Source: Ferrovibrio terrae_B | Lineage (GTDB): Bacteria; Pseudomonadota; Alphaproteobacteria; Ferrovibrionales; Ferrovibrionaceae | Assembly: GCF_943371255.1 (NCBI RefSeq) | Contig: NZ_CALRUC010000100.1 | Span: forward strand, 1 to 16,568 | Reading direction: 5' to 3' | Length of the DNA: 16,568 nucleotides | Part shown: positions 1-5,905 of the stretch, in pieces | How positions within the stretch are numbered: the first letter of the stretch is position 1 | Layout of the letters: the number at the start of each line of letters is the position of its first letter | Made by a program: the position numbers and the translations under genes | Notes under the pieces: model-generated | Told to the model about the DNA's origin: nothing | The model's input: the letters and a program-made list of their open reading frames with translations, nothing else | Database searches by the model: none

Positions 1-786
1 AACCAGCTGGCGGTGGCGGCGCGCGACACGGCGCAGAAGGGCGGCAGCGTCGTGGCCGATGCCGTCACCGCGGTGACGCAGATCGAACAGAGCGCGCAGA
101 AGATTTCCGATATCGTCGGCCTGATCGACGAGATCGCCTTCCAGACCAACCTGCTGGCGCTCAATGCGAGCGTTGAAGCTGCGCGTGCCGGCGAAGCCGG
201 CAAGGGCTTTGCCGTGGTGGCGCAGGAAGTGCGCGCGCTCGCCCAGCGTTCGGCCAATGCCAGCAAGGATATCAAGGCGCTGATCAGTGCATCCAATGCC
301 CAGGTGAAAACCGGCGCCACGCTGGTGAACCAGACCGGCGCCTCGCTCACCGAGATCGTCGTCGCCATCAAGAAGGTGTCGGATATCGTGGCCGAGATCG
401 CCGCCGCCTCGCGCGAACAGGCGACGGGGTTGGAGCAGATCAACACCGCTGTGGCCGGCATGGACGAGATGACCCAGCGCAATGCTGCGCTGGTGGAGGA
501 AACCACGGCGGCGGCGCAGGCGCTGAACGGCCAGGCGGGTGAACTGGCCGATGCGGTCGGCTTCTTCCGCCAGGGCGATGCGCCGGCTGCTGCAGCAGCG
601 CCGGTTCAGTCCGCACCGGTTCAAGCCGCACCGGTGCCTGTCGCCGCTGCACCCGCGGCCAAGCCGGTGACCAAGCTGATGGTGGTGAAAGCGCCAACCG
701 CGGCGCCGGCGCCAAGGCCGGTGGCGAAACCGGCCCCGCGGCCCGTGCCGGTCGCTGCCGCCGATGACGACTGGCAGGAATTCTGA
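1..786 (+). CDS. Methyl-accepting chemotaxis protein, C-terminal part (5' end outside window)
   Basis: This is the cytoplasmic signalling end of a chemoreceptor, which controls the CheA kinase through CheW. The reading frame is open from base 1, so the sensor, membrane and HAMP parts lie upstream of the window. The highly conserved hairpin tip is present (DEIAFQTNLLALNASVEAAR followed by AGEAGKGFAVVAQEVR), and heptad-rich helices flank it. After the helices comes a flexible Ala/Pro/Val-rich linker of about 60 residues, then the acidic tail DDDWQEF. Its last five residues fit the xWxxF pentapeptide that tethers the methylation enzymes CheR and CheB in other receptors, so this is probably a high-abundance, self-adapting receptor. 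The ligand is unknown because the sensor domain is not in view. Confidence 0.96.
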   Translation, partial: NQLAVAARDTAQKGGSVVADAVTAVTQIEQSAQKISDIVGLIDEIAFQTNLLALNASVEAARAGEAGKGFAVVAQEVRALAQRSANASKDIKALISASNAQVKTGATLVNQTGASLTEIVVAIKKVSDIVAEIAAASREQATGLEQINTAVAGMDEMTQRNAALVEETTAAAQALNGQAGELADAVGFFRQGDAPAAAAAPVQSAPVQAAPVPVAAAPAAKPVTKLMVVKAPTAAPAPRPVAKPAPRPVPVAAADDDWQEF

Positions 787-809
787 GGGCGGGGGCTGTT
801 GCCCCGTCC
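787..809 (+). terminator. GC-rich hairpin after the chemoreceptor gene
   Basis: Immediately after the stop codon, bases 787-794 pair with 802-809 (eight pairs, one of them G-U) around a seven-base loop. No T-run follows, so this is a possible termination or mRNA-end hairpin rather than a classical intrinsic terminator. Confidence 0.4.
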
Positions 810-901
810 GCAAAGTGTCTGGAATGCCTGGATCAGAACGCTGAATCGGGATTGTATCAACCGCAGAGTCCGGCAGAGGCGAATAGACGAGACGGCGGAG
901 A

Positions 902-931
902 TTGACTCCTATGGCAAAATTGCCATATAAT
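902..931 (+). promoter_or_regulatory. Sigma-70-like promoter with an 18-bp palindromic operator in its spacer
   Basis: TTGACT (902-907) and TATAAT (926-931) are near-consensus hexamers with an 18-base spacer. The spacer contains a perfect inverted repeat, TATGGCAA-AA-TTGCCATA (910-927), overlapping the -10 element by two bases. This is the usual arrangement for autorepression of a toxin-antitoxin operon by the antitoxin's helix-turn-helix domain. Oddly, the likely toxin start codon (911) lies inside the palindrome, upstream of the expected transcription start near 938. The DNA pattern is directly visible; binding by the downstream antitoxin is inferred. Confidence 0.6.
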
Positions 932-1270
932 CCCTACAAGCTGATCTGGATGGGAGACAGCCTCGAGGTTCTCTCCGCATTCCCGCCCGATGCCAAACGC
1001 CAGCTCGGTTTTGGCGTGCGGCAAGTCCAGAATGGCCTGACACCGCCATTTGCAAAGCGCCTCAAGACCTTCGGCAGGGATGTGTACGAACTCATATCAA
1101 ACGATCATGGGAACACGTACCGGGTTGCCTATCTGATCAAGATGAAAAAGGGGGTCTATGTTCTGGATGCCTTCATGAAGAAATCCAAAAAAGGCATCGG
1201 GATTCCCCAGGAAGACAAGGCACGCATACTGGCGCGCCTGAAGCGGGCCATAGAGCGGGATGAGGAGTGA
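911..1270 (+). CDS. HigB/RelE-superfamily toxin of the phage Gp49-like type
   Basis: This 119-aa protein fits the Gp49-like/HigB-like family of small toxins, which are ribosome-associated mRNA interferases of the RelE fold. Family landmarks are visible in order: IWMGDS (about 12-17), a helix with VQNGLTPP (about 39-46), KRLKTFGRDVYEL (about 49-61), RVAYLIK then VYVLDAFMKKSKKG (about 82-95), and a basic C-terminal helix. Start ATG 911 is chosen because GGCGGAG (894-900) lies 10 bases upstream and homologous folds need the strand before MGDS. TTG 902 would be too close to that site. ATG 950 is an alternative if the promoter at 902-931 is the real one. The gene is followed three bases later by an antitoxin gene, the toxin-first order of HigBA systems. 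Its base composition is lower in GC than the neighbouring housekeeping genes, which suggests transfer. Confidence 0.85.
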   Translation: MAKLPYNPYKLIWMGDSLEVLSAFPPDAKRQLGFGVRQVQNGLTPPFAKRLKTFGRDVYELISNDHGNTYRVAYLIKMKKGVYVLDAFMKKSKKGIGIPQEDKARILARLKRAIERDEE

Positions 1271-1273
1271 GAC

Positions 1274-1609
1274 ATGGCAAGGGACATGAAAAAGAGCCAG
1301 GGCAACGTCTTCTCGGATATCGGCTTCAGCAAATTCGAGGCGGAAGAACTGGCGGTTAAATCCGATCTGATCTCCCTGATCGGCATTGCGATTAAAACGC
1401 GCAAGCTGTCGCAGACAGCAGCGGCCAGGCTATGCGGCACGCATCAGGCCTCCCTGTCGAAAATTCTGTCGGGCAAGCTGGACAGCGTGACGATCGATCA
1501 GCTGGCGAAATGGATGGTTGCGCTGGGCGGCAGCGTCAGCATCAACGTCAAGCAGCCCAAGGCCTCGTCTTCCATGAAGACAGGCTCACTGACGCTGGAG
1601 CTGCGCTAA
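1274..1609 (+). CDS. XRE-family helix-turn-helix antitoxin (HigA-like)
   Basis: This 111-aa protein has a lambda-repressor-type helix-turn-helix at about residues 46-67 (LSQTAAARLCGTHQASLSKI), followed by ITIDQ-like helix IV (VTIDQLAKWMVALGG) and a short strand region. The layout is that of HigA2/NadS-type antitoxins, which neutralise the toxin and repress their own operon. A clear ribosome site GAGGAG (1262-1267) lies six bases before the ATG and overlaps the end of the toxin gene, so the two genes are co-translated. The expected operator is the palindrome at 910-927. The C-terminal 20 residues (Ser/Lys rich) are less typical and may be flexible. The pairing with the upstream toxin is well supported by position and family; activity is inferred. 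Confidence 0.88.
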   Translation: MARDMKKSQGNVFSDIGFSKFEAEELAVKSDLISLIGIAIKTRKLSQTAAARLCGTHQASLSKILSGKLDSVTIDQLAKWMVALGGSVSINVKQPKASSSMKTGSLTLELR

Positions 1610-1629
1610 GCTTTCAGGCGCCGAGTTTG

Positions 1630-1657
1630 AAGCCCCCGCGTTGGGGGCTTTTTCTTT
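1630..1657 (+). terminator. Rho-independent terminator of the toxin-antitoxin operon
   Basis: AAGCCCCC (1630-1637) pairs with GGGGGCTT (1643-1650) around a five-base loop, followed by TTTCTTT. This is a strong intrinsic terminator, and it separates the toxin-antitoxin pair from the next gene. Confidence 0.92.
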
Positions 1658-1730
1658 ATACGGCTTTGGTGCTGTATTAGGCATGCGCTTTGATGCTTTG
1701 TCGCGCTTTGCATCATCGGAGGGTTTAGAT

Positions 1731-2288
1731 ATGCACACTCCAATAACTGAACTTCCAAAAGCCAGCACGGAAATTGAAGCTGATATGGTGGCCTTAATCG
1801 GCCGACTGATGGTGCAGTGGTCAAACTTGGAAAGCTGGTTCATAGCACTGCTGGCGCAGCTTCTAAAATCGGATACCCATAGAGCCGAGATTGTCTTTTA
1901 TACTATCACAACTGCGATTTCGCGACGGGCTCTACTGAACCGTGTTTTTATGACCTATGTCGCAGACGAGGAACTCCAAAAAAGATTCTCGTCTCTACTA
2001 GGCAAGTTCAAAGCTGTCACAGCAATTCGCAACAGGTTTGCACATTCTCAATATCAATTCCAAATCAACAACCAACATATGGTGATATCGAGTTTCCCCA
2101 ATGACTTTGATGGGTCAACTTGGACCGAAAAGCGCTCTATCGACAAAGCATTGCTGGGCGAGGTTAAGCAGGGGATTTTAAACTGCCTGAATGCTCAGGA
2201 AGAGCTATTCGCGCTTCTGAAAGACATTGAACCAAAGATTTCAGAGACTCCCATAAAGCCTCTTCATAAGCACGCCGACATTCCGTAG
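1731..2288 (+). CDS. Solo HEPN-motif protein, putative RNase
   Basis: This is a 185-aa, largely helical protein with no name I recognise. An early helix pair (about 15-47, with WSNLESWFIALLAQLL) leads to a third region that ends in AIRNRFAHSQY. Residues R100-N101-R102-F103-A104-H105 match the HEPN catalytic motif R-[N/D/H]-x3-H, found in many toxin, antiphage and RNA-processing nucleases. Start ATG 1731 is preferred over an upstream in-frame start at 1641 because GGAGGG (1718-1723) is ideally placed seven bases before it, and because 1641 lies inside the terminator hairpin. No MNT nucleotidyltransferase or other usual HEPN partner adjoins it. Base and codon use are much more AT-rich than the flanking genome. 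Catalytic activity is inferred from the motif only; a regulatory or RNA-binding role is possible. Confidence 0.7.
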   Translation: MHTPITELPKASTEIEADMVALIGRLMVQWSNLESWFIALLAQLLKSDTHRAEIVFYTITTAISRRALLNRVFMTYVADEELQKRFSSLLGKFKAVTAIRNRFAHSQYQFQINNQHMVISSFPNDFDGSTWTEKRSIDKALLGEVKQGILNCLNAQEELFALLKDIEPKISETPIKPLHKHADIP

Positions 2289-2303
2289 AAGTCCAATCGC
2301 ACT

Positions 2304-2341
2304 GCCTCGTCGTTAGGCTTTTTTAAGAGCATGGAAGCCTA
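2304..2341 (+). terminator. Overlapping weak hairpins with a T-run after the HEPN gene
   Basis: GCCT (2304-2307) pairs with AGGC (2315-2318), directly followed by six T (2319-2324), giving a weak intrinsic terminator shape. The same T-run side also forms an alternative stem, TAGGCTT (2314-2320) with AAGCCTA (2335-2341). The two stems are mutually exclusive. Confidence 0.45.
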
Positions 2342-2346
2342 GCCGT

Positions 2347-2382
2347 GACGGTTTCCTGAATTGGACTGGTTTGGAAACCGTC
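2347..2382. repeat. 10-bp perfect inverted repeat
   Basis: GACGGTTTCC (2347-2356) and GGAAACCGTC (2373-2382) are perfect reverse complements around a 16-base centre. Together with the T-run hairpins on its left it makes a heavily structured gene-free stretch. I see no gene in 2289-2670. Confidence 0.75.
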
Positions 2383-2475
2383 TGTGTCGGGTTGCAATAA
2401 TATTGCATGAGTTCTCTTTTTGTTCTATATTGAAATAGAACTTAGCAGAGTACCGACACAGTCTGAAAATTTCAG
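2382..2475. repeat. Nested inverted repeats flanking the SOS promoter
   Basis: A 9-bp inverted repeat, CTGTGTCGG (2382-2390) and CCGACACAG (2453-2461), brackets three further dyads: TGCAAT-AAT-ATTGCA (2393-2407), GTTCTAT-N6-ATAGAAC (2422-2428 / 2435-2441), and, just outside on the right, CTGAAA-A-TTTCAG (2463-2475). The density of dyads in under 100 bases suggests an operator region or a small non-autonomous element. No target-site duplication is evident. Confidence 0.6.
2403..2431 (+). promoter_or_regulatory. LexA-box (SOS) promoter
   Basis: GTTC (2411-2414), seven bases, GTTC (2422-2425) is the alphaproteobacterial LexA operator GTTC-N7-GTTC. It sits in the 17-base spacer between a TTGCAT -35 (2403-2408) and a TATATT -10 (2426-2431), so bound LexA would cover the promoter. 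Predicted transcription would start near 2438 and run to the right, toward the decamer repeats and the WYL regulator gene. No SOS gene follows within 230 bases. The motif and its spacing are directly visible; DNA-damage control is inferred. Confidence 0.65.
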
Positions 2476-2500
2476 GATGCGTCGGATGCCGGCAACGAGC

Positions 2501-2600
2501 CCGAGCGAACCCGAGCGAACCTGAACGAACCTGAACGAACCTGAACGAACCTGAACGAACCTCAACGGACCCGAACGGACCTGAACGAACCCCAACGAAC
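2501..2600. repeat. Ten tandem 10-bp repeats, consensus CTGAACGAAC
   Basis: Ten head-to-tail decamers start exactly every 10 bases. Copies 3-6 and 9 are identical. Copies 1-2 are CCGAGCGAAC, and copies 7, 8 and 10 differ at one to three positions. Bases 1, 4, 6, 7, 9 and 10 of the unit never change. A decayed eleventh unit (2601-2610) follows. On the plus strand the repeats bring TGA stops into all frames, so they are not coding in that direction. Strict one-helical-turn spacing places every copy on the same face of DNA. Confidence 0.95.
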
Positions 2601-2631
2601 CCGGCCGAAGCCGCCGCCAGCCGGCAGAGTG

Positions 2632-2648
2632 CTGACAGAAACTGGCAG
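2632..2648. promoter_or_regulatory. Candidate operator just upstream of the WYL regulator
   Basis: CTGACAG (2632-2638), AAA, CTGGCAG (2642-2648) forms a near-perfect dyad (TGACAG/CTGGCA, five of six paired) 22 bases before the regulator's start. Position and symmetry suit autorepression by that regulator; binding is inferred. Confidence 0.4.
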
Positions 2649-2670
2649 TGGTTTATGGCACTCTCCCCCC

Positions 2671-3366
2671 ATGTCCCGCGCTGAACGCCTGCTCGCCCTG
2701 ATCCAGTGTCTCCGCCGCCACCGCCAGCCGGTCAGCGGCCAGAGCCTCGCCACCGAACTCGGCATTAGCTTACGCACGCTCTATCGCGACATCGCCAGCC
2801 TGCAGAGCCAGGGCGCCAGCATCGATGGCGAGCCCGGCGTGGGCTATGTGCTGCGGCCGGGTTTCATGCTGCCGCCGCTGATGTTCTCGGAAGAGGAACT
2901 CGAGGCGCTGATGCTCGGCTCGCGCTGGGTCGCCGAACGCGCCGATGCGCGGCTGGGCGCTGCCGCGCGCAATGCCATCGCCCGCATCGGTGCGGTGCTG
3001 CCGGCCGACCTGCGCGACACGCTGGACAGCGAAAGCCTGCTCATCGTCGGGCCGATGCCGGTGGCGGCCGGCGATACCGAGCTGGCGACGATCCGCCAGC
3101 AGATCCGCAACGAACATAAACTGCAGATCGATTATCGCGATGAATCCGAACGCGCCAGCGCGCGCATCATCTGGCCGTTTGCGCTCGCCTTCTTCGAACG
3201 CGTGCGCGTCGTCGTCGCCTGGTGCGAGCTGCGCCAGGCCTTCCGCCATTTCCGCACCGACCGCATCGTCACGCTCACGCCGCTGGCGCAGCGCTACCCC
3301 AGGCGCCGCGCCGTGCTGATGAAGGCCTGGCGCGAAGAGGAAGCGATCCGCAATCCGCCATGCTGA
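2671..3366 (+). CDS. HTH_11/WYL-type (YafY-like) transcriptional regulator
   Basis: This 231-aa protein begins with a DeoR/HTH_11 winged helix-turn-helix (about 1-62: SRAERLLALIQCLRR, GISLRTLYRDIASLQ, then the wing DGEPGVGYVLRPG). It continues with a helical linker and a C-terminal WYL-like domain (about 135-205). The usual WYL tripeptide is degenerate here (AWC at 183-185), but the surrounding strands and the FRHFRTDRI segment keep the family pattern. Such regulators sense a ligand, often a nucleic acid or nucleotide, and commonly control neighbouring genes, including defence loci. Start ATG 2671 is preferred over GTG 2629 because the domain begins right after it and the candidate operator lies between them. 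Its last codons overlap the start of the EVE-domain gene (ATGCTGA), so the two are translationally coupled. Confidence 0.85.
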   Translation: MSRAERLLALIQCLRRHRQPVSGQSLATELGISLRTLYRDIASLQSQGASIDGEPGVGYVLRPGFMLPPLMFSEEELEALMLGSRWVAERADARLGAAARNAIARIGAVLPADLRDTLDSESLLIVGPMPVAAGDTELATIRQQIRNEHKLQIDYRDESERASARIIWPFALAFFERVRVVVAWCELRQAFRHFRTDRIVTLTPLAQRYPRRRAVLMKAWREEEAIRNPPC

Positions 3367-3866
3367 CCACCGCCACACACGACACACCAGAGACCCCGAT
3401 GACGCAGACGCCGCCCATCACCGATCATCCCCGGCACTGGATCGCCGTTGCCTCCTTCGACCATGTGCGGCGCGGCCGCGCCGGCGGCTTCATGCAGGTC
3501 TGCCATGGCCGCGAGGCGCCGCTGCTGCGCATCGCACCGGGCGACAGCGTTGCCTATTACTCGCCGCATGCGGCCTTCCAGGGCCGCGACCGGCTGCAGG
3601 CCTTCACCGCCTTCGGCGTGGTGGCGGCGGGCAAGCCCTACCAGGTCGATATGGGCGGCGGCTTCACGCCCTGGCGCCGCGATGTCGACTGGCATGCCTC
3701 GGTCGAGGCGCCGATTGCCCCGCTGCTGCAGCAGCTGGACTTCACCGCCGGCCAGCACAACTGGGGCTACCGCTTCCGCTTCGGCCTCTGCGCGGTGTCG
3801 GCCGCCGACATGCGGCTGATCGCACGCGCCATGGGGGCGCAGCGCCTGCTCAACATGGCGGCGTGA
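3360..3866 (+). CDS. EVE-domain protein
   Basis: This protein of 168 aa (or 155 if ATG 3399 is used) is an almost bare EVE domain of the PUA/YTH-like superfamily. It shows the HWIAVASFDHV opening strand, the basic GGFMQVCHGREAPLLRI segment, DSVAYYSP, the FGVVAAGKPYQV strand and the C-terminal WGYRFRFGLCAVSAADMRLIARAMG. EVE proteins are thought to bind modified or unusual nucleobases in DNA or RNA, and fused forms occur in modification-dependent restriction systems. The 3360 start overlaps the stop of the WYL regulator and implies coupling. ATG 3399 matches the usual start of the domain equally well. The target of this protein is unknown. Confidence 0.8.
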   Translation: MLTTATHDTPETPMTQTPPITDHPRHWIAVASFDHVRRGRAGGFMQVCHGREAPLLRIAPGDSVAYYSPHAAFQGRDRLQAFTAFGVVAAGKPYQVDMGGGFTPWRRDVDWHASVEAPIAPLLQQLDFTAGQHNWGYRFRFGLCAVSAADMRLIARAMGAQRLLNMAA

Positions 3867-3948
3867 CCGGCGCGCAGTGTTCCCTGCGACTGGACTTTTG
3901 CCGGCGGCGCCCTTCTATTCACGGTTCCACTTTTTGCGCGGAGCCGTC

Positions 3949-4695
3949 ATGCAGCTGCATCTGAGTACCTGGGCCGAGGTCGAGACCTATCTGAAGCGCT
4001 CGACCGGCATCATCATCCCGATCGGCTCCACCGAGCAGCATGGCCCCAACGGCCTGATCGGCACCGATGCGATCTGCGCCGAGGTGTTTGCCGCCCAGGT
4101 CGGCAAGGCCGCCGATGCGCTGGTCGGCCCCAGCATCAATGTGGGCATGGCGCAGCATCACCTGGGCTTTCCCGGTTCGATGACGCTGCGGCCCACCACG
4201 CTGATCGCCGTGATCCGCGACATGGTGGCCAGCTTGAGCCGTCACGGCTTCGACCGCTTCTTCTTCCTCAACGGCCATGGCGGCAATATCGCCACCGCCA
4301 CCGCGGCGTTTTCGGAAATCTATGCCGAGGCCTCACTGGCGCCGCCGGGCCATAACGTGCCCAGCATCCGCTGCACCATCCGGAACTGGTGGGAGGCGCC
4401 GAGCGCCAAGCGGCTGTCCAACAGCCTGTTCCCGGGTGAAGAGGGCAGCCATGCCACGCCATCCGAAGTCTCGGTCACCTATCATGCCTATCCGGACGCG
4501 GTGAAAAGCGTGGAGATGACGCCGCGCGTCGCGCCCCATGGCAGCTTCACCGATGCCGCCGATTATCGCCGCCGCTTCGCCGATGGCCGCATCGGCTCCA
4601 ACCCGGCGCTGGCGACGAAAGAGCATGGCAAGACCATCATGGAGGCCGTGGTGCCGGAACTGGCCGAGAGCTACAAGGCGTTTCTGACGGCATGA
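3949..4695 (+). CDS. Creatininase-family metal-dependent amidohydrolase
   Basis: This 248-aa cytoplasmic hydrolase belongs to the creatinine amidohydrolase family. Metal-site motifs are visible: IPIGSTEQHGPNG with E29 and H31, TD at D40, the NGHGGN loop with H110, and GSHATPSEVS with E173. The family opens cyclic or linear amide bonds in creatinine, riboflavin precursors and other small substrates, so creatinine itself should not be assumed. Start ATG 3949 is chosen because GGAG (3940-3943) precedes it and the family begins with a short strand like QLHLSTWAEVE. An upstream GTG (3877) would add a non-conserved leader. The stop overlaps the next gene's ATG (ATGA), so the two proteins are made together. 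Confidence 0.88.
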   Translation: MQLHLSTWAEVETYLKRSTGIIIPIGSTEQHGPNGLIGTDAICAEVFAAQVGKAADALVGPSINVGMAQHHLGFPGSMTLRPTTLIAVIRDMVASLSRHGFDRFFFLNGHGGNIATATAAFSEIYAEASLAPPGHNVPSIRCTIRNWWEAPSAKRLSNSLFPGEEGSHATPSEVSVTYHAYPDAVKSVEMTPRVAPHGSFTDAADYRRRFADGRIGSNPALATKEHGKTIMEAVVPELAESYKAFLTA

Positions 4696-5081
4696 GCCGG
4701 GACGTCCTCGCCGCCTATTACGCCGCCCTGCGCGATGGCGATTTCGCCAAGCTGGAGCAGCTCGTCACCCCCGATGTCTGCGTGCAGTATTACGGCCCGC
4801 CGGGCCTGCTGCCCTGGGTCGGGCGCCATGACGGTTTCGCCGGCTACAAAACCTTTCTCGACAGGGTGCGCGCCGCACTGGAGATCGTCGCGGTGACGCC
4901 GGAAGCCACGATTGCCGAGGGCGACTGGGTGGTGATGCTGGGCCGCGGCCTGTGGCGCGCGCGGGCCAGCGGCCGCGAGGTGCAGGTCAACATGACCAAT
5001 GCGTTCCGTTTCCGCGACGGCCGCATCGCCGAATACCGCGTTTACACCGATACCGCCGCCTTTGCCGCGCTGCTGGCCTGA
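4692..5081 (+). CDS. SnoaL-like/NTF2-fold protein
   Basis: This 129-aa single-domain protein has the SnoaL/nuclear transport factor 2-like cone fold: an N-terminal helix pair (VLAAYYAALRDGDFAKLEQLV), TPDVCVQYYGP, then long strands ending NAFRFRDGRIAEYRVYTDTAAF. Family members are polyketide cyclases, isomerases, dehydratases or non-catalytic ligand carriers, so the chemistry cannot be named. ATG 4692 overlaps the creatininase stop by four bases, and this tight coupling suggests both act on one small-molecule pathway. Confidence 0.82.
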   Translation: MSRDVLAAYYAALRDGDFAKLEQLVTPDVCVQYYGPPGLLPWVGRHDGFAGYKTFLDRVRAALEIVAVTPEATIAEGDWVVMLGRGLWRARASGREVQVNMTNAFRFRDGRIAEYRVYTDTAAFAALLA

Positions 5082-5130
5082 ACGCAAGAAACGGGAAGCG
5101 CCGCGGCGCTGCGCGCAGTAGAGAAGGCGC

Positions 5131-5838
5131 ATGAGCGATCTCGCCACACGGATTGATTCACTGCCCTGGCCGGCACTGACCGACCGCCTCGATGCATCGG
5201 GCTTCGCCACCACCGGCCCACTGCTGACAGCAGATGAATGCGCCGCGCTGGTCGCGCTCTATGACCAGCCTGATCCCTTCCGCAGCCGCGTGGTGATGGC
5301 GCGCCACGGCTTCGGCCAGGGCGAATACCGCTATTTCAAGTATCCGCTGCCCGATATCATCGCCACCCTGCGCAGCCGGCTCTATCCGCAGCTGGTGCCG
5401 CTGGCCAATCGCTGGCAGCTGGCGCTGGGTTTGCCGACACAGTTTCCCGCCGGCCATGCCGACTATATCGCGCGCTGCCATGCCGCCGGGCAGACTCGGC
5501 CGACGCCGCTGCTGCTGCAATACGGTCCCGGCGATTACAACCGCCTGCACCAGGATCTCTATGGCGAGCTGGTGTTTCCGCTGCAGCTCACCATCCTGCT
5601 CAGCGATCCGGCAGCATTCAGCGGCGGCGAATTCGTGCTGGTGGAAAACAAGCCGCGCAGCCAGAGCCGCGCCGAGGTGGTGCGGCTGCAGCAGGGCGAG
5701 GCGGTGATCTTCGCGGTCAACCAGCGACCGGTGAGCGGCACACGCGGCAGCTATCGTGTTGCGCTGCGTCATGGCGTCTCGACGCTGCACAGCGGCATCC
5801 GGCACACGCTGGGCATCATCTTCCACGATGCCGGATAG
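5131..5838 (+). CDS. 2-oxoglutarate/Fe(II)-dependent oxygenase
   Basis: This 235-aa protein has the double-stranded beta-helix oxygenase signature. The iron ligands are H140 and D142 (NRLHQDLYGE) with distal H214 (ALRHGVS), and R224 (GIRHTLGIIFHDA), ten residues on, is placed to bind 2-oxoglutarate. The segment LLLQYGPGDYNRLHQD, the SGGEFVLVE turn and the QQGEAVIFAVNQRPV loop are typical of the prolyl-hydroxylase-like branch. Full-length members are about 230-240 aa, so it looks complete. AGAAGG (5122-5127) precedes the ATG closely. It follows the SnoaL-like gene by 49 bases in the same direction and may belong to the same transcript. The substrate is unknown (amino acid, peptide, nucleic acid or small molecule). 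Confidence 0.85.
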   Translation: MSDLATRIDSLPWPALTDRLDASGFATTGPLLTADECAALVALYDQPDPFRSRVVMARHGFGQGEYRYFKYPLPDIIATLRSRLYPQLVPLANRWQLALGLPTQFPAGHADYIARCHAAGQTRPTPLLLQYGPGDYNRLHQDLYGELVFPLQLTILLSDPAAFSGGEFVLVENKPRSQSRAEVVRLQQGEAVIFAVNQRPVSGTRGSYRVALRHGVSTLHSGIRHTLGIIFHDAG

Positions 5839-5857
5839 GGCCCGCATGTTGCCGGCT

Positions 5858-5871
5858 TTGATCAGGATCAA
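5858..5871 (+). promoter_or_regulatory. Perfect FNR box
   Basis: TTGAT-CAGG-ATCAA is an exact match to the FNR/FixK consensus TTGAT-N4-ATCAA. Its centre (5864.5) lies 41.5 bases upstream of base 5906, the spacing of class II activation, and 5906 is also the first base of the downstream ATG. It probably drives the hemerythrin-like and fnr-type genes. Confidence 0.88.
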
Positions 5872-5905
5872 TGCCGGATGTGCCACCGCATCCTAGCCTT
5901 TCACC

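Noticed and set aside
2304..2318. Integron attC site suggested by GTTAGGC
   Set aside because: No matching RYYYAAC partner core or long imperfect stem is found upstream, and no integrase is visible.
2382..2461. Complete MITE or insertion sequence
   Set aside because: The 9-bp repeats lack flanking target duplications and no second copy is present in the window.
2501..2600. CRISPR array
   Set aside because: The units are 10 bases and contiguous, with no spacers between them and no cas genes nearby.
2770..3387. Minus-strand open frame opposite the WYL regulator
   Set aside because: It has the typical shadow composition and no ribosome site; the plus-strand gene has recognisable domains.
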